Shown here in pieces: positions 1 to 9,630 of a DNA stretch of 32,811 bases. Source of the stretch: Nitrospirota bacterium (GTDB taxonomy: Bacteria; Nitrospirota; Nitrospiria; 2-01-FULL-66-17); assembly GCA_016201825.1 (NCBI GenBank), contig JACQCD010000023.1, positions 1 through 32,811 on the forward strand. The letters are read 5' to 3'. Position numbers and translations under genes: made by a program. Position 1 is the stretch's first letter, and every line of letters begins with the position of its first letter. The notes under the pieces are model-generated. The model did not search any database, was not told the DNA's origin, and was given only the letters and a program-made list of their open reading frames with translations.

Positions 1-752
1 ACCGCCGCGTCCGGCCGATCCGTGATCATGAAGAGGTGCAGGTCTTCCGGCGAGATCAATTTCCGCTGGAGCAGGTGGCGCACGTTGTACTCGCGCCACT
101 CGGCCCAGTACGTGCCTCCCGGATCATCGATGAAGACGATCGGCATCGGACCGCTCTTGCCCGTCTGCTGGAGGGTCAAGACTTCGAATCCCTCGTCCAT
201 CGTCCCCCACCCGCCCGGAAACAGCGCCAGCGCGTGGCTCTCCTTCACGAAGATCAATTTGCGGGTGAAGAAGTACTTGCACGCGATGAGCTTGGGATCC
301 TCGTGGATGAACGCATTGGGCATTTGTTCGAAGGGCAGTTCGATGTTGACGCCGAAGCTCTGCGCCCGCCCCGCTCCCTCCTGCGCGCCCCGCATGATCC
401 CCTCCCCGGCGCCGGTGATCACCATGTACCCCTGCTCCACCATGGCGCGGGCAAAGGCCACGGCCTGCCGGTAGGAGGGATCGCTTTCATGGGTGCGGGC
501 CGAGCCGAAGACGGTGACCTTACGGACATGCCGGTAGGGCGTAAATGTCTTAAACGCGTAGCGTAGTTCGCGCAGCGCTCGGCTGATGAGTTTGACGTCG
601 CCGCGGTCGGCCTTTTCCGTGAGGAGGCGGTGCATCGTGGTCATCAGATCCGTGATCAAATCGCTATCCCCCGAGGCCTGGGCCAAGGGGAGCAATTCGG
701 TCAAGAGCGTCTCGAGCTCTTTGAACGTCTGGGGTTTGATTTTTTTAGTCAT
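1..752 (-). CDS. LOG-family (TIGR00730-type Rossmann fold, lysine decarboxylase-like) protein, partial at left window edge
   Basis: Minus-strand frame open from ATG at 752 to window start: MTKKIKPQTFKELETLL...VTVFGSARTHESDPSY...VITGAGEGIMRGAQEGA...ALALFPGGWGTMDEGFEVLTLQQTGK; PGGxGTxxE signature. Missing from the ORF track because it has no stop inside the window. Confidence 0.85.
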   Translation of the reverse strand, partial: MTKKIKPQTFKELETLLTELLPLAQASGDSDLITDLMTTMHRLLTEKADRGDVKLISRALRELRYAFKTFTPYRHVRKVTVFGSARTHESDPSYRQAVAFARAMVEQGYMVITGAGEGIMRGAQEGAGRAQSFGVNIELPFEQMPNAFIHEDPKLIACKYFFTRKLIFVKESHALALFPGGWGTMDEGFEVLTLQQTGKSGPMPIVFIDDPGGTYWAEWREYNVRHLLQRKLISPEDLHLFMITDRPDAA

Positions 753-1221
753 GCGAGTTGGGGGGATCGGTCCATTCATCAAGCACTCGCTGCACCGCGG
801 CCTTGAGTTCGGGCATGTCGGCGGCATTGTGGCGGATGGCGCCCAGGATCCTGTCGAGCTTGCCCCGGCGCGTCAGCTCCCGATCGCGCGCGGCAAGTCG
901 ATCGAGGGTGGCAAACGCCTCGGCGTGCCGCGGCTCCAAGCGCGGTCGCGCCACCGCCAGAGCGGCCAGCACGGCGGCCGGGACGAGGGCGGCCTCAGGG
1001 GTGATCAGGAACGTGCCGTCGGAAAACACCAGCACGTGCGTCCCGCCCGACTCCAGCACCGCATCGACCGTCTTGCCCACGGCGTCCGACCAGCGCATCA
1101 GGCGACCTGGAAACGCTTCGGCAAACGACACCTTGGCTCGGTTGGCCTCCCACTTCTCCTCGGGAGACGGGGAATTCGCAGGGGGCACGTCGCAAGGACG
1201 GCGTGTCGGCAATCCCCTCAC
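745..1221 (-). CDS. hypothetical protein (158 aa), overlaps start of LOG-family gene
   Basis: ORF on the same strand, fitting between flanking genes with a short overlap; coherent sequence (SGGTHVLVFSDGTFLITPEAAL). Confidence 0.6.
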   Translation of the reverse strand: MRGLPTRRPCDVPPANSPSPEEKWEANRAKVSFAEAFPGRLMRWSDAVGKTVDAVLESGGTHVLVFSDGTFLITPEAALVPAAVLAALAVARPRLEPRHAEAFATLDRLAARDRELTRRGKLDRILGAIRHNAADMPELKAAVQRVLDEWTDPPNSHD

Positions 1222-1222
1222 C

Positions 1223-2785
1223 TTACACGATGCGTTGAAAGTCGCGCAGATCCAACCGCCACACCTTGACGCCGCAGTAGCGCTCGCCCTCCGGGCACTT
1301 GGGCAGGGCCTCCGCCATGTCGCGCAGCGTACACGGGGGAAGGAGGTACCGTCCGATCGCGGGATTCACGTCGCGGATCTGCACCGCTTCTTCCAGCGAC
1401 GCCCGCCAGATCTCTTCTTGCGCGTTGTAGCAGAGCCGCATCGCGTGCTTGTGGCGCAGATTGAGGAGGTCGGCCGATTCGGTAAACCGAACCGCGGCGG
1501 CGTTGGGCAAGAGATACAGCGCGAACTCATCCGGCACGCCCAGGCGGCGCAGGCGGCCGATGGCCTCCCAGGTCTCGTCCATCACCCGGTCGTACTCGCG
1601 TTCGATCGCCGGGTCCTGGCGGATCAACTCGGGCGTGATGTAGTCGGGTTCGTCGGTCAGGTGGGCCGCCAGCACCGGGCGTGACCCCGGCGTCATGCGG
1701 TGACGTTGATCCTGCGAGTCGGCGGTGTGGCTGAGCTTCTTGCGAAACGTGTACGACGCGTGAACCAGCGCGCGGGAGAGCTTCGAATGCGTGGTCAGAT
1801 TCAGCGATTCGCCCAGCAAGCGGTTCTTGCTCGGATCGAGCGCCAACTCGATCGCGTCGCGATCGGGCAACGCTCCGGCCGTCAGTCCCAGCACCTCGCG
1901 CACCGCATCCGCCAGCACCGCCTCATTCCGCGTCTTGTAGTCGATCAATTTCGAAACCTGGCCGCCCAAGCTCGCGTCGAATTCCCCGATGAACGCACGG
2001 GCGCTGGCGGGGCCGTACGGTCTCTCCCCGAAGAACGCCGCCTCGGGGGTCGCGTCCAGATCCAGCGGCGCCTCGAGGATGGCCAGATATCTTGGATCGA
2101 GGTCCAGCAGGGCCTCGACCATCTTCCCCACGACGACGTCCTGCTCCAGCGGCGCGTCGTGCTGCTGGCAGAGACGGTAATACCGCATCAGGGTCACGCC
2201 GCTGATCGTGTGATACAGATAGGACAGCGCGGCGACCGGGACGACGTAGCGCGCGATCTCTTGCGCTTTCTTGTGCACGTCGCGCGCGAAGTGCTTCCTC
2301 GCGCGCGGAAAGCGCGCCGCCCATTCCCGGTCGGCCAGCGGCCGCAACCGTTCCGACAGATCGAGATACGCCGCCATCTGGCGGGCCACGGTGCGCCGAT
2401 ACAGCGCCAGCGCCTCGCCGTCGAGCGGCGGGACCGCCACGCTCTCGGGGTTGAGGGTCACGTACCGCTGGCTCACCTGCTCGGAGTTGTAGAAGGGGTG
2501 GCTGTGCAGGAACGACCACAGAAATTGCCGCGACACGTTGGTCAGCGCGAATTGAAAGTGCGCGTGCTGGAGCGTGGTGTGATGACCGGCCTGGTAGATG
2601 CTCCGAGCCAGGGCGTCGGAGTTGTTCGTCACTTGTTCGTCGCTGACGATGCCCTTGGCCGAATAGCAGGTCTTCGCGGTGGCGATCGCGTTCCGGAACG
2701 GTTCGGTGAAGGCCTTGGTGAGAACGACGGTGGGTTCGGCGGAGAGAAAGCGACGGGCTAATTTCATGGGGAGGGTTGCGGGCAT
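1223..2785 (-). CDS. FAD-dependent thymidylate synthase (ThyX)-like protein, long two-domain form; likely start M at 2767
   Basis: 520 aa; YQAGHHTTLQHAHFQFALTNVSRQFLWSFLHSHPFYNSEQVSQRYV resembles the ThyX motif region; second-half VHASYTFRKKLSHTADSQDQRHRM resembles a second ThyX-like domain. Confidence 0.75.
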   Translation of the reverse strand: MPATLPMKLARRFLSAEPTVVLTKAFTEPFRNAIATAKTCYSAKGIVSDEQVTNNSDALARSIYQAGHHTTLQHAHFQFALTNVSRQFLWSFLHSHPFYNSEQVSQRYVTLNPESVAVPPLDGEALALYRRTVARQMAAYLDLSERLRPLADREWAARFPRARKHFARDVHKKAQEIARYVVPVAALSYLYHTISGVTLMRYYRLCQQHDAPLEQDVVVGKMVEALLDLDPRYLAILEAPLDLDATPEAAFFGERPYGPASARAFIGEFDASLGGQVSKLIDYKTRNEAVLADAVREVLGLTAGALPDRDAIELALDPSKNRLLGESLNLTTHSKLSRALVHASYTFRKKLSHTADSQDQRHRMTPGSRPVLAAHLTDEPDYITPELIRQDPAIEREYDRVMDETWEAIGRLRRLGVPDEFALYLLPNAAAVRFTESADLLNLRHKHAMRLCYNAQEEIWRASLEEAVQIRDVNPAIGRYLLPPCTLRDMAEALPKCPEGERYCGVKVWRLDLRDFQRIV

Positions 2786-2898
2786 CGGCTCGCTCCAGGA
2801 AAATCATTGTACCGGAAACGCCGAGGCCAAGACAAGTCACGCCCCGTCCGGCGAGCGGCCGCTTTACTCGCGCGCGCGCGCCATGACATAATGCCGCG

Positions 2899-4398
2899 AT
2901 GTCCGGTCCCCAGCTCGATACCGCGCCGCGCGATCCCGGCGTGCGGGTGCGCTTTGCGCCAAGTCCGACGGGGTATCTGCACGTCGGCGGGGCGCGGACC
3001 GCGCTGTTTAACTGGCTCTTCGCACGGCACCACGGCGGCACGTTCTTCCTGCGGATCGAGGACACCGACCGCACCCGCTCGACCGAGGAGGCGATCGAGG
3101 CCATCCTCGACGGGATGACGTGGCTGGGGCTGTCGTGGGATCGCTGGGAGAAGGCGCCCGGCGCCGCGCCGATCCGCCAGACCGATCGCCTGGCGCTCTA
3201 CCAATCCAGGGCCCGGCAGCTCTTCGACGCGGGGATGACCTATCGGTGTTACTGCTCCGCCGAGGAGTTGGATGCGCGCCGCCAAGAGGCCCTCAAGCGG
3301 GGGGAGGTTCCGAAGTACGACGGGCGCTGCCGGTCGCTCGCTCACGACGACGGGAGGCAACATTCGTCCGTCACACTAGACGGCCGCCCCTTCGCGCTGC
3401 GGTTTAAGACCCCGCAGGAAGGGGAAACGGTCGTCGACGATCTGGTCAAGGGCCGGATCGTCTTCGAAAACCGCCAGCTCGACGACTTGATCATCCTCCG
3501 GTCGGATCAGACCCCGACCTACAATTTCTGCGTCGTCGTCGACGACGTCGACATGGCGATCACGCACGTCATCCGCGGCGACGACCACCTGAACAACACG
3601 CCCCGCCAAATCCAGCTCTACCGCGCGTTCAAGTTCCCGCTGCCGCGCTTCGCGCACCTCTCCATGATCTTAGGCGCCGACAAGGCTCGGCTCTCCAAGC
3701 GCCACGGCGCGACCGCGGTGCAGGCCTACCGCGAGATGGGCTACCTGCCCGACGCGCTGGTCAACTACCTCGTGCGCCTGGGGTGGTCCCACGGCGACCA
3801 GGAGGTGTTCACGCGCGAGGAGCTGGTCGCGCAGTTCAGTCTGGACCACATCACCAGCTCCCCGGCGGTGTTCAACACGGAGAAGCTGCTCTGGCTCAAC
3901 GCCACATATCTGAAGACGGTTGACCCCAAGGTGACCCTTCCGGCGATCCGCGACCTCCTCGCACGACGCGGCCTCCTGGTCAGCGACGCGCGAATCGAAG
4001 ACGTCTTCCTCGCCCACCGCGAGCGCGCGCGGACGCTGGTGGAGATCGCCGACGCGGTCACGATGTACGAGCCAGGGCACCGCCGGATCGATGCCGAGGC
4101 GGGCCAGAAATTCCTCACGCCGGACGCGCTCCCCTTCCTCAAGCGCTTCTGCGATTTGCTCCGCGCCGCGCCGTTCGAGAAGCCCTCGCAAGAGCAGATC
4201 TTTGCGACCATGATGGCGGAAACCGGCCAGAAGATGGCCAAGCTCGCGCAACCGCTGCGGGTCGCGCTGACCGGCAAGAGCGTGAGCCCGGGCATCTACG
4301 ACGTGCTGCGCCTGCTCGGCAAGGACGAGGCGCTCGCCCGCGTCGCGTCGGTGATCCGCGCGCTGGAGGAGGGCAAGCCGGACTGGCTCACGCCTTGA
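2899..4398 (+). CDS. gltX: glutamyl-tRNA synthetase
   Basis: RFAPSPTGYLHVGGARTALFNWLFARHHGG (HIGH region), KARLSKRHGATAV (KMSKS region), 499 aa. Confidence 0.97.
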   Translation: MSGPQLDTAPRDPGVRVRFAPSPTGYLHVGGARTALFNWLFARHHGGTFFLRIEDTDRTRSTEEAIEAILDGMTWLGLSWDRWEKAPGAAPIRQTDRLALYQSRARQLFDAGMTYRCYCSAEELDARRQEALKRGEVPKYDGRCRSLAHDDGRQHSSVTLDGRPFALRFKTPQEGETVVDDLVKGRIVFENRQLDDLIILRSDQTPTYNFCVVVDDVDMAITHVIRGDDHLNNTPRQIQLYRAFKFPLPRFAHLSMILGADKARLSKRHGATAVQAYREMGYLPDALVNYLVRLGWSHGDQEVFTREELVAQFSLDHITSSPAVFNTEKLLWLNATYLKTVDPKVTLPAIRDLLARRGLLVSDARIEDVFLAHRERARTLVEIADAVTMYEPGHRRIDAEAGQKFLTPDALPFLKRFCDLLRAAPFEKPSQEQIFATMMAETGQKMAKLAQPLRVALTGKSVSPGIYDVLRLLGKDEALARVASVIRALEEGKPDWLTP

Positions 4399-4469
4399 CA
4401 CACTTTGCACGTTTGCGTAGAGTCACGCCCAACCGCCTCCCGCCCTCACGGGGGACCGACGCGCAACGT

Positions 4470-4543
<74 letters not shown>

Positions 4544-4603
4544 CGTTGTTCATCCCCTGCATCCAGAGTCGCTCACCGGCTGGGCTCCACGGAAGGACGC
4601 CGT

Positions 4604-5773
4604 TTGGCTAAAGCGAAACACACGAACACGACGCGGGACCCGGGTCACGGAAGGCCACCGGCCTCCACGCCGCCGCAGGGCGTTCTCGAGCGGTACGCCA
4701 AGATCAGCAGCCTCAATTATCCGGTGCCGGCGCACGGCCGCACGTTGGCCTACACGCTGGGCGGGATCACGTTCGTCGGATTCATGGTGCTCTTCGCGAG
4801 CGGCGTCCTGCTCCAGCAGTTCTTCGACCCCGCGCCCGAGCGGGCCTACACGAGCGTCGAGCACCTGGTCAAGACCGTGCCCGGCGGCGCGTTCCTGCGG
4901 GCGTTCCATTACTGGGCCGCGCAGGCGGTCGTCCTCACCCTCCTCCTGCACCTCGCGCGCGTCTTCTTCGGCGGCGCGTATAAAGCGCCCAGAACGCTCA
5001 CGTGGTATTTCGGCGTCGCCTTGCTGGGCACCGCGCTGTTCGGCTCCTACTTCACCGGCACCGTCTTGAAATGGGATCAGGAATCGTTCGACGCGCTCGT
5101 CCACTACCGCGAAACCCTCAAGACGCTCGGCCCGATCGGAACCTTTCTCGGCTCGACCGAGGCGGTGTCGCTGAACGTGAAGCTCTTCGCCTCACACGTC
5201 ACCCTCCTGCCACTCGTGTTGGTGCTCCTCATCGCGGGACACTTCTACCTCGTTCACGTCCTGAACCTCTCGCCGCTCCCCTTCGGAGAGGACTCGGCCC
5301 GTGCCACCCTGCCGCCGGACCGCATGACGGGGACGTTCATGGAGCACACCCGGAGCATCCTTCTCTATGGCGCGATCTACTACGGCCTCGTCGCCGTCCT
5401 GGCGTGGGCCATCCCCGCCCCGCTCGGCCCTCCCGTCTCGGGCGAAGAGATGAGCATCAAACCGCCATGGCCCTTTCTCTGGCTCTACGCAATCGAGAAT
5501 ATGACCGGCCGGATGGACAGCATGGTGCACGGCATCGTGACGCTCTTGCTCGTGCTCGCCGTCGTCCCGCTGCTGGATCGCGGCCCGGAACGAAACCCGA
5601 TGAACCGCCGGGGAACGATCGCGGCCGGCGCCGTCGTGCTGCTCACCCTCGTCGGCCTGTCCGTCTACGCCGCGATCACCCCGCCCCAAATGCACCACCA
5701 CGAGGGGATGTCGCCCGGCATGCCGATGCCGCACGAAGAAGAGGGCGCGCACCACGACGACACGCCGCACTGA
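4604..5773 (+). CDS. cytochrome b / b6 family protein (bis-His heme helices)
   Basis: 389 aa; HYWAAQAVVLTLLLH (H-13-H) and HVTLLPLVLVLLIAGH (H-14-H); GSYFTGTVLKWDQ; multiple TM segments; His/Met-rich C-terminal tail. Confidence 0.88.
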   Translation: MAKAKHTNTTRDPGHGRPPASTPPQGVLERYAKISSLNYPVPAHGRTLAYTLGGITFVGFMVLFASGVLLQQFFDPAPERAYTSVEHLVKTVPGGAFLRAFHYWAAQAVVLTLLLHLARVFFGGAYKAPRTLTWYFGVALLGTALFGSYFTGTVLKWDQESFDALVHYRETLKTLGPIGTFLGSTEAVSLNVKLFASHVTLLPLVLVLLIAGHFYLVHVLNLSPLPFGEDSARATLPPDRMTGTFMEHTRSILLYGAIYYGLVAVLAWAIPAPLGPPVSGEEMSIKPPWPFLWLYAIENMTGRMDSMVHGIVTLLLVLAVVPLLDRGPERNPMNRRGTIAAGAVVLLTLVGLSVYAAITPPQMHHHEGMSPGMPMPHEEEGAHHDDTPH

Positions 5774-5786
5774 CGGCGCGAGGCGG

Positions 5787-5984
5787 CTAGCGAGCGCCCC
5801 GGACGTGACCAGCCCCGAGCCAAATCGACAGTCCAGCTCGAACTCCAAAGACCGCGGTCACGAACCACAGGAACACATATTCACTCCAGCCCGGATGGCC
5901 GGTCCATCTGACGCCCTTCATGGCGTCCACGACGGTCCATCGGTGTCCTCTGGGGCAAGAGCTCCCCGGCTCACCCGTTCTCAA
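5787..5984 (-). CDS. possible small hypothetical membrane protein
   Basis: Short ORF with one hydrophobic segment (EYVFLWFVTAVFGVRAGLSIWLGAG), same strand as and just downstream of the next gene; weak support. Confidence 0.3.
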   Translation of the reverse strand: MRTGEPGSSCPRGHRWTVVDAMKGVRWTGHPGWSEYVFLWFVTAVFGVRAGLSIWLGAGHVRGAR

Positions 5985-6735
5985 TCGGTTGCCACCTCAC
6001 GGTGTGAGGATCGAATCCACGCTCGATCGTCGGTTTCACGATCTGGAAGTACGGCGACACATCGAAGTCCCGCGGGGCGAAGAGACTATGGTGCCGGATG
6101 TGAAGCACCTCGTGGTAGCAGTCGAGGCACGCGGGATCCAGCGACTGCTCCAGCACGACCTCCGGCAGGATCGGATAGCCGATCGTCTGGAACGCCTGCG
6201 CGACGAGCGACGAGCAAATCGCCCGGGTGGGATCGCCGCTGCCGAGCGCGAGCAACCGGCGCCGCCACCGGGTGGCGACCGGCGGCGTATGAATCACATA
6301 CCGCACCAGATCGATGATGTGCTTCAGGTCGTACCGATGCCCGACTCTCGACAGGGCGTAGGCCACCACGCGATCGATCTCTTCTCGCGACAGGCCCACC
6401 GGCCGACAGATTCTGGTATTGAGCGCCGAGTACAGATTCAGCGGAATTCCGCGCACCCCGTCGAGGACGTCGGCCTCAACCAGCACCTTCGCCTCCTCAC
6501 CGGATCTCGGTGGACCGAAGGCGTCGCCGACGAACAGCGCGGCGTGAGACCAACTCGACTGAGTGAGATACTTGATGGTCACGCTGATCCGGCTGTTCCC
6601 CTCGACGAGCAACACATCGCCCTTCGTGAGCGTGGCGGCCAGCGCCGCCGGATCGGCGGTCGCGACGTGGAGGCCCCGTGGCCGGGGTTTCGAAAGGTAG
6701 CGCGCGAGACCGCGACCGAGAAGTTCAAGCATCAT
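5971..6735 (-). CDS. YiiX/YebB-like permuted NlpC/P60 papain-fold cysteine hydrolase
   Basis: 254 aa; GDVLLVEGNSRISVTIKYLTQSSWSHAALFVGD (His block) and AICSSLVAQAFQTIGYPILPE (Cys block) in permuted order. Confidence 0.75.
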   Translation of the reverse strand: MMLELLGRGLARYLSKPRPRGLHVATADPAALAATLTKGDVLLVEGNSRISVTIKYLTQSSWSHAALFVGDAFGPPRSGEEAKVLVEADVLDGVRGIPLNLYSALNTRICRPVGLSREEIDRVVAYALSRVGHRYDLKHIIDLVRYVIHTPPVATRWRRRLLALGSGDPTRAICSSLVAQAFQTIGYPILPEVVLEQSLDPACLDCYHEVLHIRHHSLFAPRDFDVSPYFQIVKPTIERGFDPHTVRWQPIENG

Positions 6736-6849
6736 GTCGGCTTTCGTCGATCACGCCCCACTCCGCGCGGGGCATCTCGCGGGAGCGAGCCAAGCGGCAA
6801 CGCGCAGTGCCGCCGAACCGCCTGGAAGGGACTGCAGCAGCTTCAGGCA

Positions 6850-7554
6850 TCATCCCCTCCGGCCAAGCTCTGAGAGCAGTTCGAGCTGAAGCTCTTGGAT
6901 CTGAACGAGGCGTTCCCACTGGTGCGACAGGAGGTGATCGACCTTCTCGTGGAGATGGCGAATCTCCAGCTCCGCCTTGAGGTTCACTTGGTAGTCGTGT
7001 TGCGAGCGGAGCCGGTCTTTCGCCTCTTGGCGATTCTGACTCATCATGATGATGGGCGCTTGGATCGCCGCCAGGCAAGAGAGCACGAGGTTGAGGAGAA
7101 TAAATGGATACGGATCCGCGGGGCGCCAGAGGAAGACGAGAGAGTTCATCACGATCCAGAGCGCGATGAACACGCCGAACCAGATCAGAAACGTCCAACT
7201 GCCGCCGAACGCCGCAATGCGGTCCGCCAACCGCTCGCCGAGGGACCATTCCCGCTCGGACTCTGCATCGATATTCGTGGAGAGGAGCTCGTGTTCCCGA
7301 AGGCTGTGCAGCACCTCCTGTTCGAGCGAGGTGACCTCTCCTTTCTCGGACGCGAGGATGGAATGCACGTACTTCGTTCTGAATCGCGTCAGATCAGGCC
7401 GACAAATGAAGCTCTCGGCGGACCACTCGGGATGATCCCGACGAATCTCGTCGGCGACGGCGTCACGAACGAATGTCCCGGCGACCACATCGCGGGCGGC
7501 GAACGTCTTGCCGCAGATCGCGCAATTGCGTCGATGATTCTCGCCCTTACTCAT
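6850..7554 (-). CDS. DUF1003 membrane protein
   Basis: MSKGENHRRNCAICGKTF...SLGERLADRIAAFGGSWTFLIWFGVFIALWIVMNSLVF..YPFILLNLVLSCLAAIQAPIIMMSQNRQEAKDR; start trimmed from the longer ORF (7929) to ATG at 7554. Confidence 0.88.
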   Translation of the reverse strand: MSKGENHRRNCAICGKTFAARDVVAGTFVRDAVADEIRRDHPEWSAESFICRPDLTRFRTKYVHSILASEKGEVTSLEQEVLHSLREHELLSTNIDAESEREWSLGERLADRIAAFGGSWTFLIWFGVFIALWIVMNSLVFLWRPADPYPFILLNLVLSCLAAIQAPIIMMSQNRQEAKDRLRSQHDYQVNLKAELEIRHLHEKVDHLLSHQWERLVQIQELQLELLSELGRRG

Positions 7555-7601
7555 GCCCACACCCTCATTTGGGATGACGCCGCAATCCAATCCTGCCAGA
7601 C

Positions 7602-8213
7602 CTACAGCAACCCCTTCGCCACCTTCATCGCCGCTGCCATATCCGGCAGGTTCGTAATCTCCGGAACCACTTGCATGTACCGAATCACGTTGTCTTTGTC
7701 CACCACCAGTACCGTGCGCGCCAAGAGGTGAAGGGGGTGGATCAGCAGGCCCGCGCTTTTTCCGAACTCGGCGGCCTTGTAGTCGGACACGAAGAGGACA
7801 TTGTGGATCTTGGCTTCCTTGGCGAACCGCTTCTGGGCGAAGGGGAGGTCCATGCTCACGGTGATCAACTGGACCTCTTTGTCGAGGCCGCCGCTCTTTT
7901 CGCTTAGCTCGTGGGTTTGCTCTTCGCACACCGGCGTGTCGATCGACGGGACCACGCTGATGATCCGAACCTTACCCTTGAGGTCGGCGAGGTTCACCGG
8001 CTTGAGGTCGTTGCCCGTGACCGTCGCCGAGGGCAGCGTGTCGCCGACCTTGATCGCCGAGCCTTCGAGCGCCAGCGGGTCGCCTTTGAACGCGACGGTT
8101 TGACCATCGCCTGGGGTGGCGCTGGTTGTGGCCACAGTCATGGTCTGCGCGCGCATCGAGGCACAGGCGGTTAGAGCAGCTACGATCAGACAAATTCCTA
8201 CCGTGCGTGTCAT
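7602..8213 (-). CDS. tpx: thiol peroxidase (Tpx family), predicted lipoprotein
   Basis: MTRTVGICLIVAALTACASM lipobox-like N-terminus; VVPSIDTPVCEEQTHELSE peroxidatic Cys motif; VSMDLPFAQKRF. Start trimmed to ATG at 8213. Confidence 0.88.
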   Translation of the reverse strand: MTRTVGICLIVAALTACASMRAQTMTVATTSATPGDGQTVAFKGDPLALEGSAIKVGDTLPSATVTGNDLKPVNLADLKGKVRIISVVPSIDTPVCEEQTHELSEKSGGLDKEVQLITVSMDLPFAQKRFAKEAKIHNVLFVSDYKAAEFGKSAGLLIHPLHLLARTVLVVDKDNVIRYMQVVPEITNLPDMAAAMKVAKGLL

Positions 8214-8267
8214 TGCAGACCTCCCTCGCTGGCGATATGACCCCGTCTTGGTCCAACCCGCATAGGA

Positions 8268-8287
8268 GGGCTCGACATGTCGAGCCC
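8268..8287. repeat. 20-bp perfect palindrome GGGCTCGACATGTCGAGCCC upstream of tpx
   Basis: Self-complementary sequence read directly; flanked by ..AGGA/CCTAC. Confidence 0.8.
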
Positions 8288-8315
8288 CTACAAAATCCAT
8301 CGAAAATAGGGCACC

Positions 8316-9524
8316 CTACACCTTAACCGGCCGCACAAGGCTCGCGGCCAGTTTCGCGCGCTGCCGGGCCTCGTCCGTATCTCTTCCCGTCGCCAGCGCC
8401 ACTCCCATGCGCCGCCGCGTGAACGACTCAGGTTTGCCGAAGAGGCGGATCTCGGTTTGCGGCACACGCAGCGCCTTGTCCACATCTTCGAACGTGATCG
8501 CCCTGGCCTCCACACCGCCGTAGATCACGGCGCTCGCGCCCGGGGCACGCAGCGCGGTGGAGACGGGCAAACCGAGAATGGCCCTCGCGTGCAGGTCGAA
8601 CTCGCTCTGAGTTTGACTCGCCATCGTGACCATGCCGGTGTCGTGCGGGCGGGGACTGACCTCGGAGAACCAGACCTGATCACCCTTCACAAAGAGTTCC
8701 ACGCCGAAGATCCCGCGACCGCCCAAGTTGTCCGTGACGAGTTTGGCGATCTCTCTGGCCTTGGCCAGCGCAGCGGGGGTCATCGGTTGCGGCTGCCAGC
8801 TCTCGACGTAATCGCCCTTGACCTGAATGTGGCCCACCGGCTCGCAGAAAAAGGTCTCGACCTTCTCGGACTCACCGACTGCGCGCACGGTCAGTTGCGT
8901 GATCTCGAAGTCGAAGCGAATGACCTCCTCGACGATCACCTGGCCGCGGTTGACCCGCGTGCCGGTCATGGCGTACTGCCACGCCGCATCGACCTCGTGG
9001 CGATCCTTGATGACCGACTGGCCCTTGCCCGAGGAGGACATGACCGGCTTGACCACGCACGGGTAGCCGATGCCGCCCTCGATCGCGTTGAGCAGCTCGT
9101 CTTGGCTTTCCGCAAAGGCATACCGAGACGTGGGGAGCTTGAGATCTTCGGCGGCCAGGCGGCGGATGCCCTCGCGGTTCATCGTGAGTCGTGTCGCGCG
9201 CGCCGTGGGGATGATCTCGGTCCACCCTTCCCGTTCGATCTCCACGAGCGTGTCCGTGGCGATGGCCTCGATTTCGGGCACGACGAGGTGCGGGCGCTCT
9301 TGCTCGATCACGGCGCGCAGCTCGCGGCCGTCGGCCATATTGACAATGTGGGAGCGGTGGGCGACCTGGTGGCCCGGGGCATTGGGGTAACGATCCACCG
9401 CGATGACCTCGACGCCCAGGCGTTGGAGCGCGATGATGACTTCTTTGCCGAGCTCGCCCGCGCCGAGCAGCATGACGCGCGTGGCGGTCGGGCTCAAGGG
9501 GGTGCCGATCTTCATGGCGGCCAT
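8316..9524 (-). CDS. purT: formate-dependent phosphoribosylglycinamide formyltransferase (PurT)
   Basis: [63 protein letters not shown]-grasp sequence, 402 aa. Confidence 0.96.
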   Translation of the reverse strand: MAAMKIGTPLSPTATRVMLLGAGELGKEVIIALQRLGVEVIAVDRYPNAPGHQVAHRSHIVNMADGRELRAVIEQERPHLVVPEIEAIATDTLVEIEREGWTEIIPTARATRLTMNREGIRRLAAEDLKLPTSRYAFAESQDELLNAIEGGIGYPCVVKPVMSSSGKGQSVIKDRHEVDAAWQYAMTGTRVNRGQVIVEEVIRFDFEITQLTVRAVGESEKVETFFCEPVGHIQVKGDYVESWQPQPMTPAALAKAREIAKLVTDNLGGRGIFGVELFVKGDQVWFSEVSPRPHDTGMVTMASQTQSEFDLHARAILGLPVSTALRAPGASAVIYGGVEARAITFEDVDKALRVPQTEIRLFGKPESFTRRRMGVALATGRDTDEARQRAKLAASLVRPVKV

Positions 9525-9630
9525 CCTCGGAAGGGCTGCATTCTACCACGAGAAAGCTGCGACCGAACAGTGGCAACGGCGCGCGGGCCGTTCGTTGACT
9601 TGGTTTTCCGGCCTGTGGTATCACACCCCC

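Noticed and set aside
1700-2761. Long plus-strand ORF (353 aa) opposite the ThyX-like gene
   Set aside because: Low-complexity Arg-rich translation, antisense to a better supported gene.
1923-3104. 393-aa minus-strand ORF overlapping the ThyX-like gene and gltX
   Set aside because: Out-of-frame GC-rich shadow ORF overlapping two well-supported genes.
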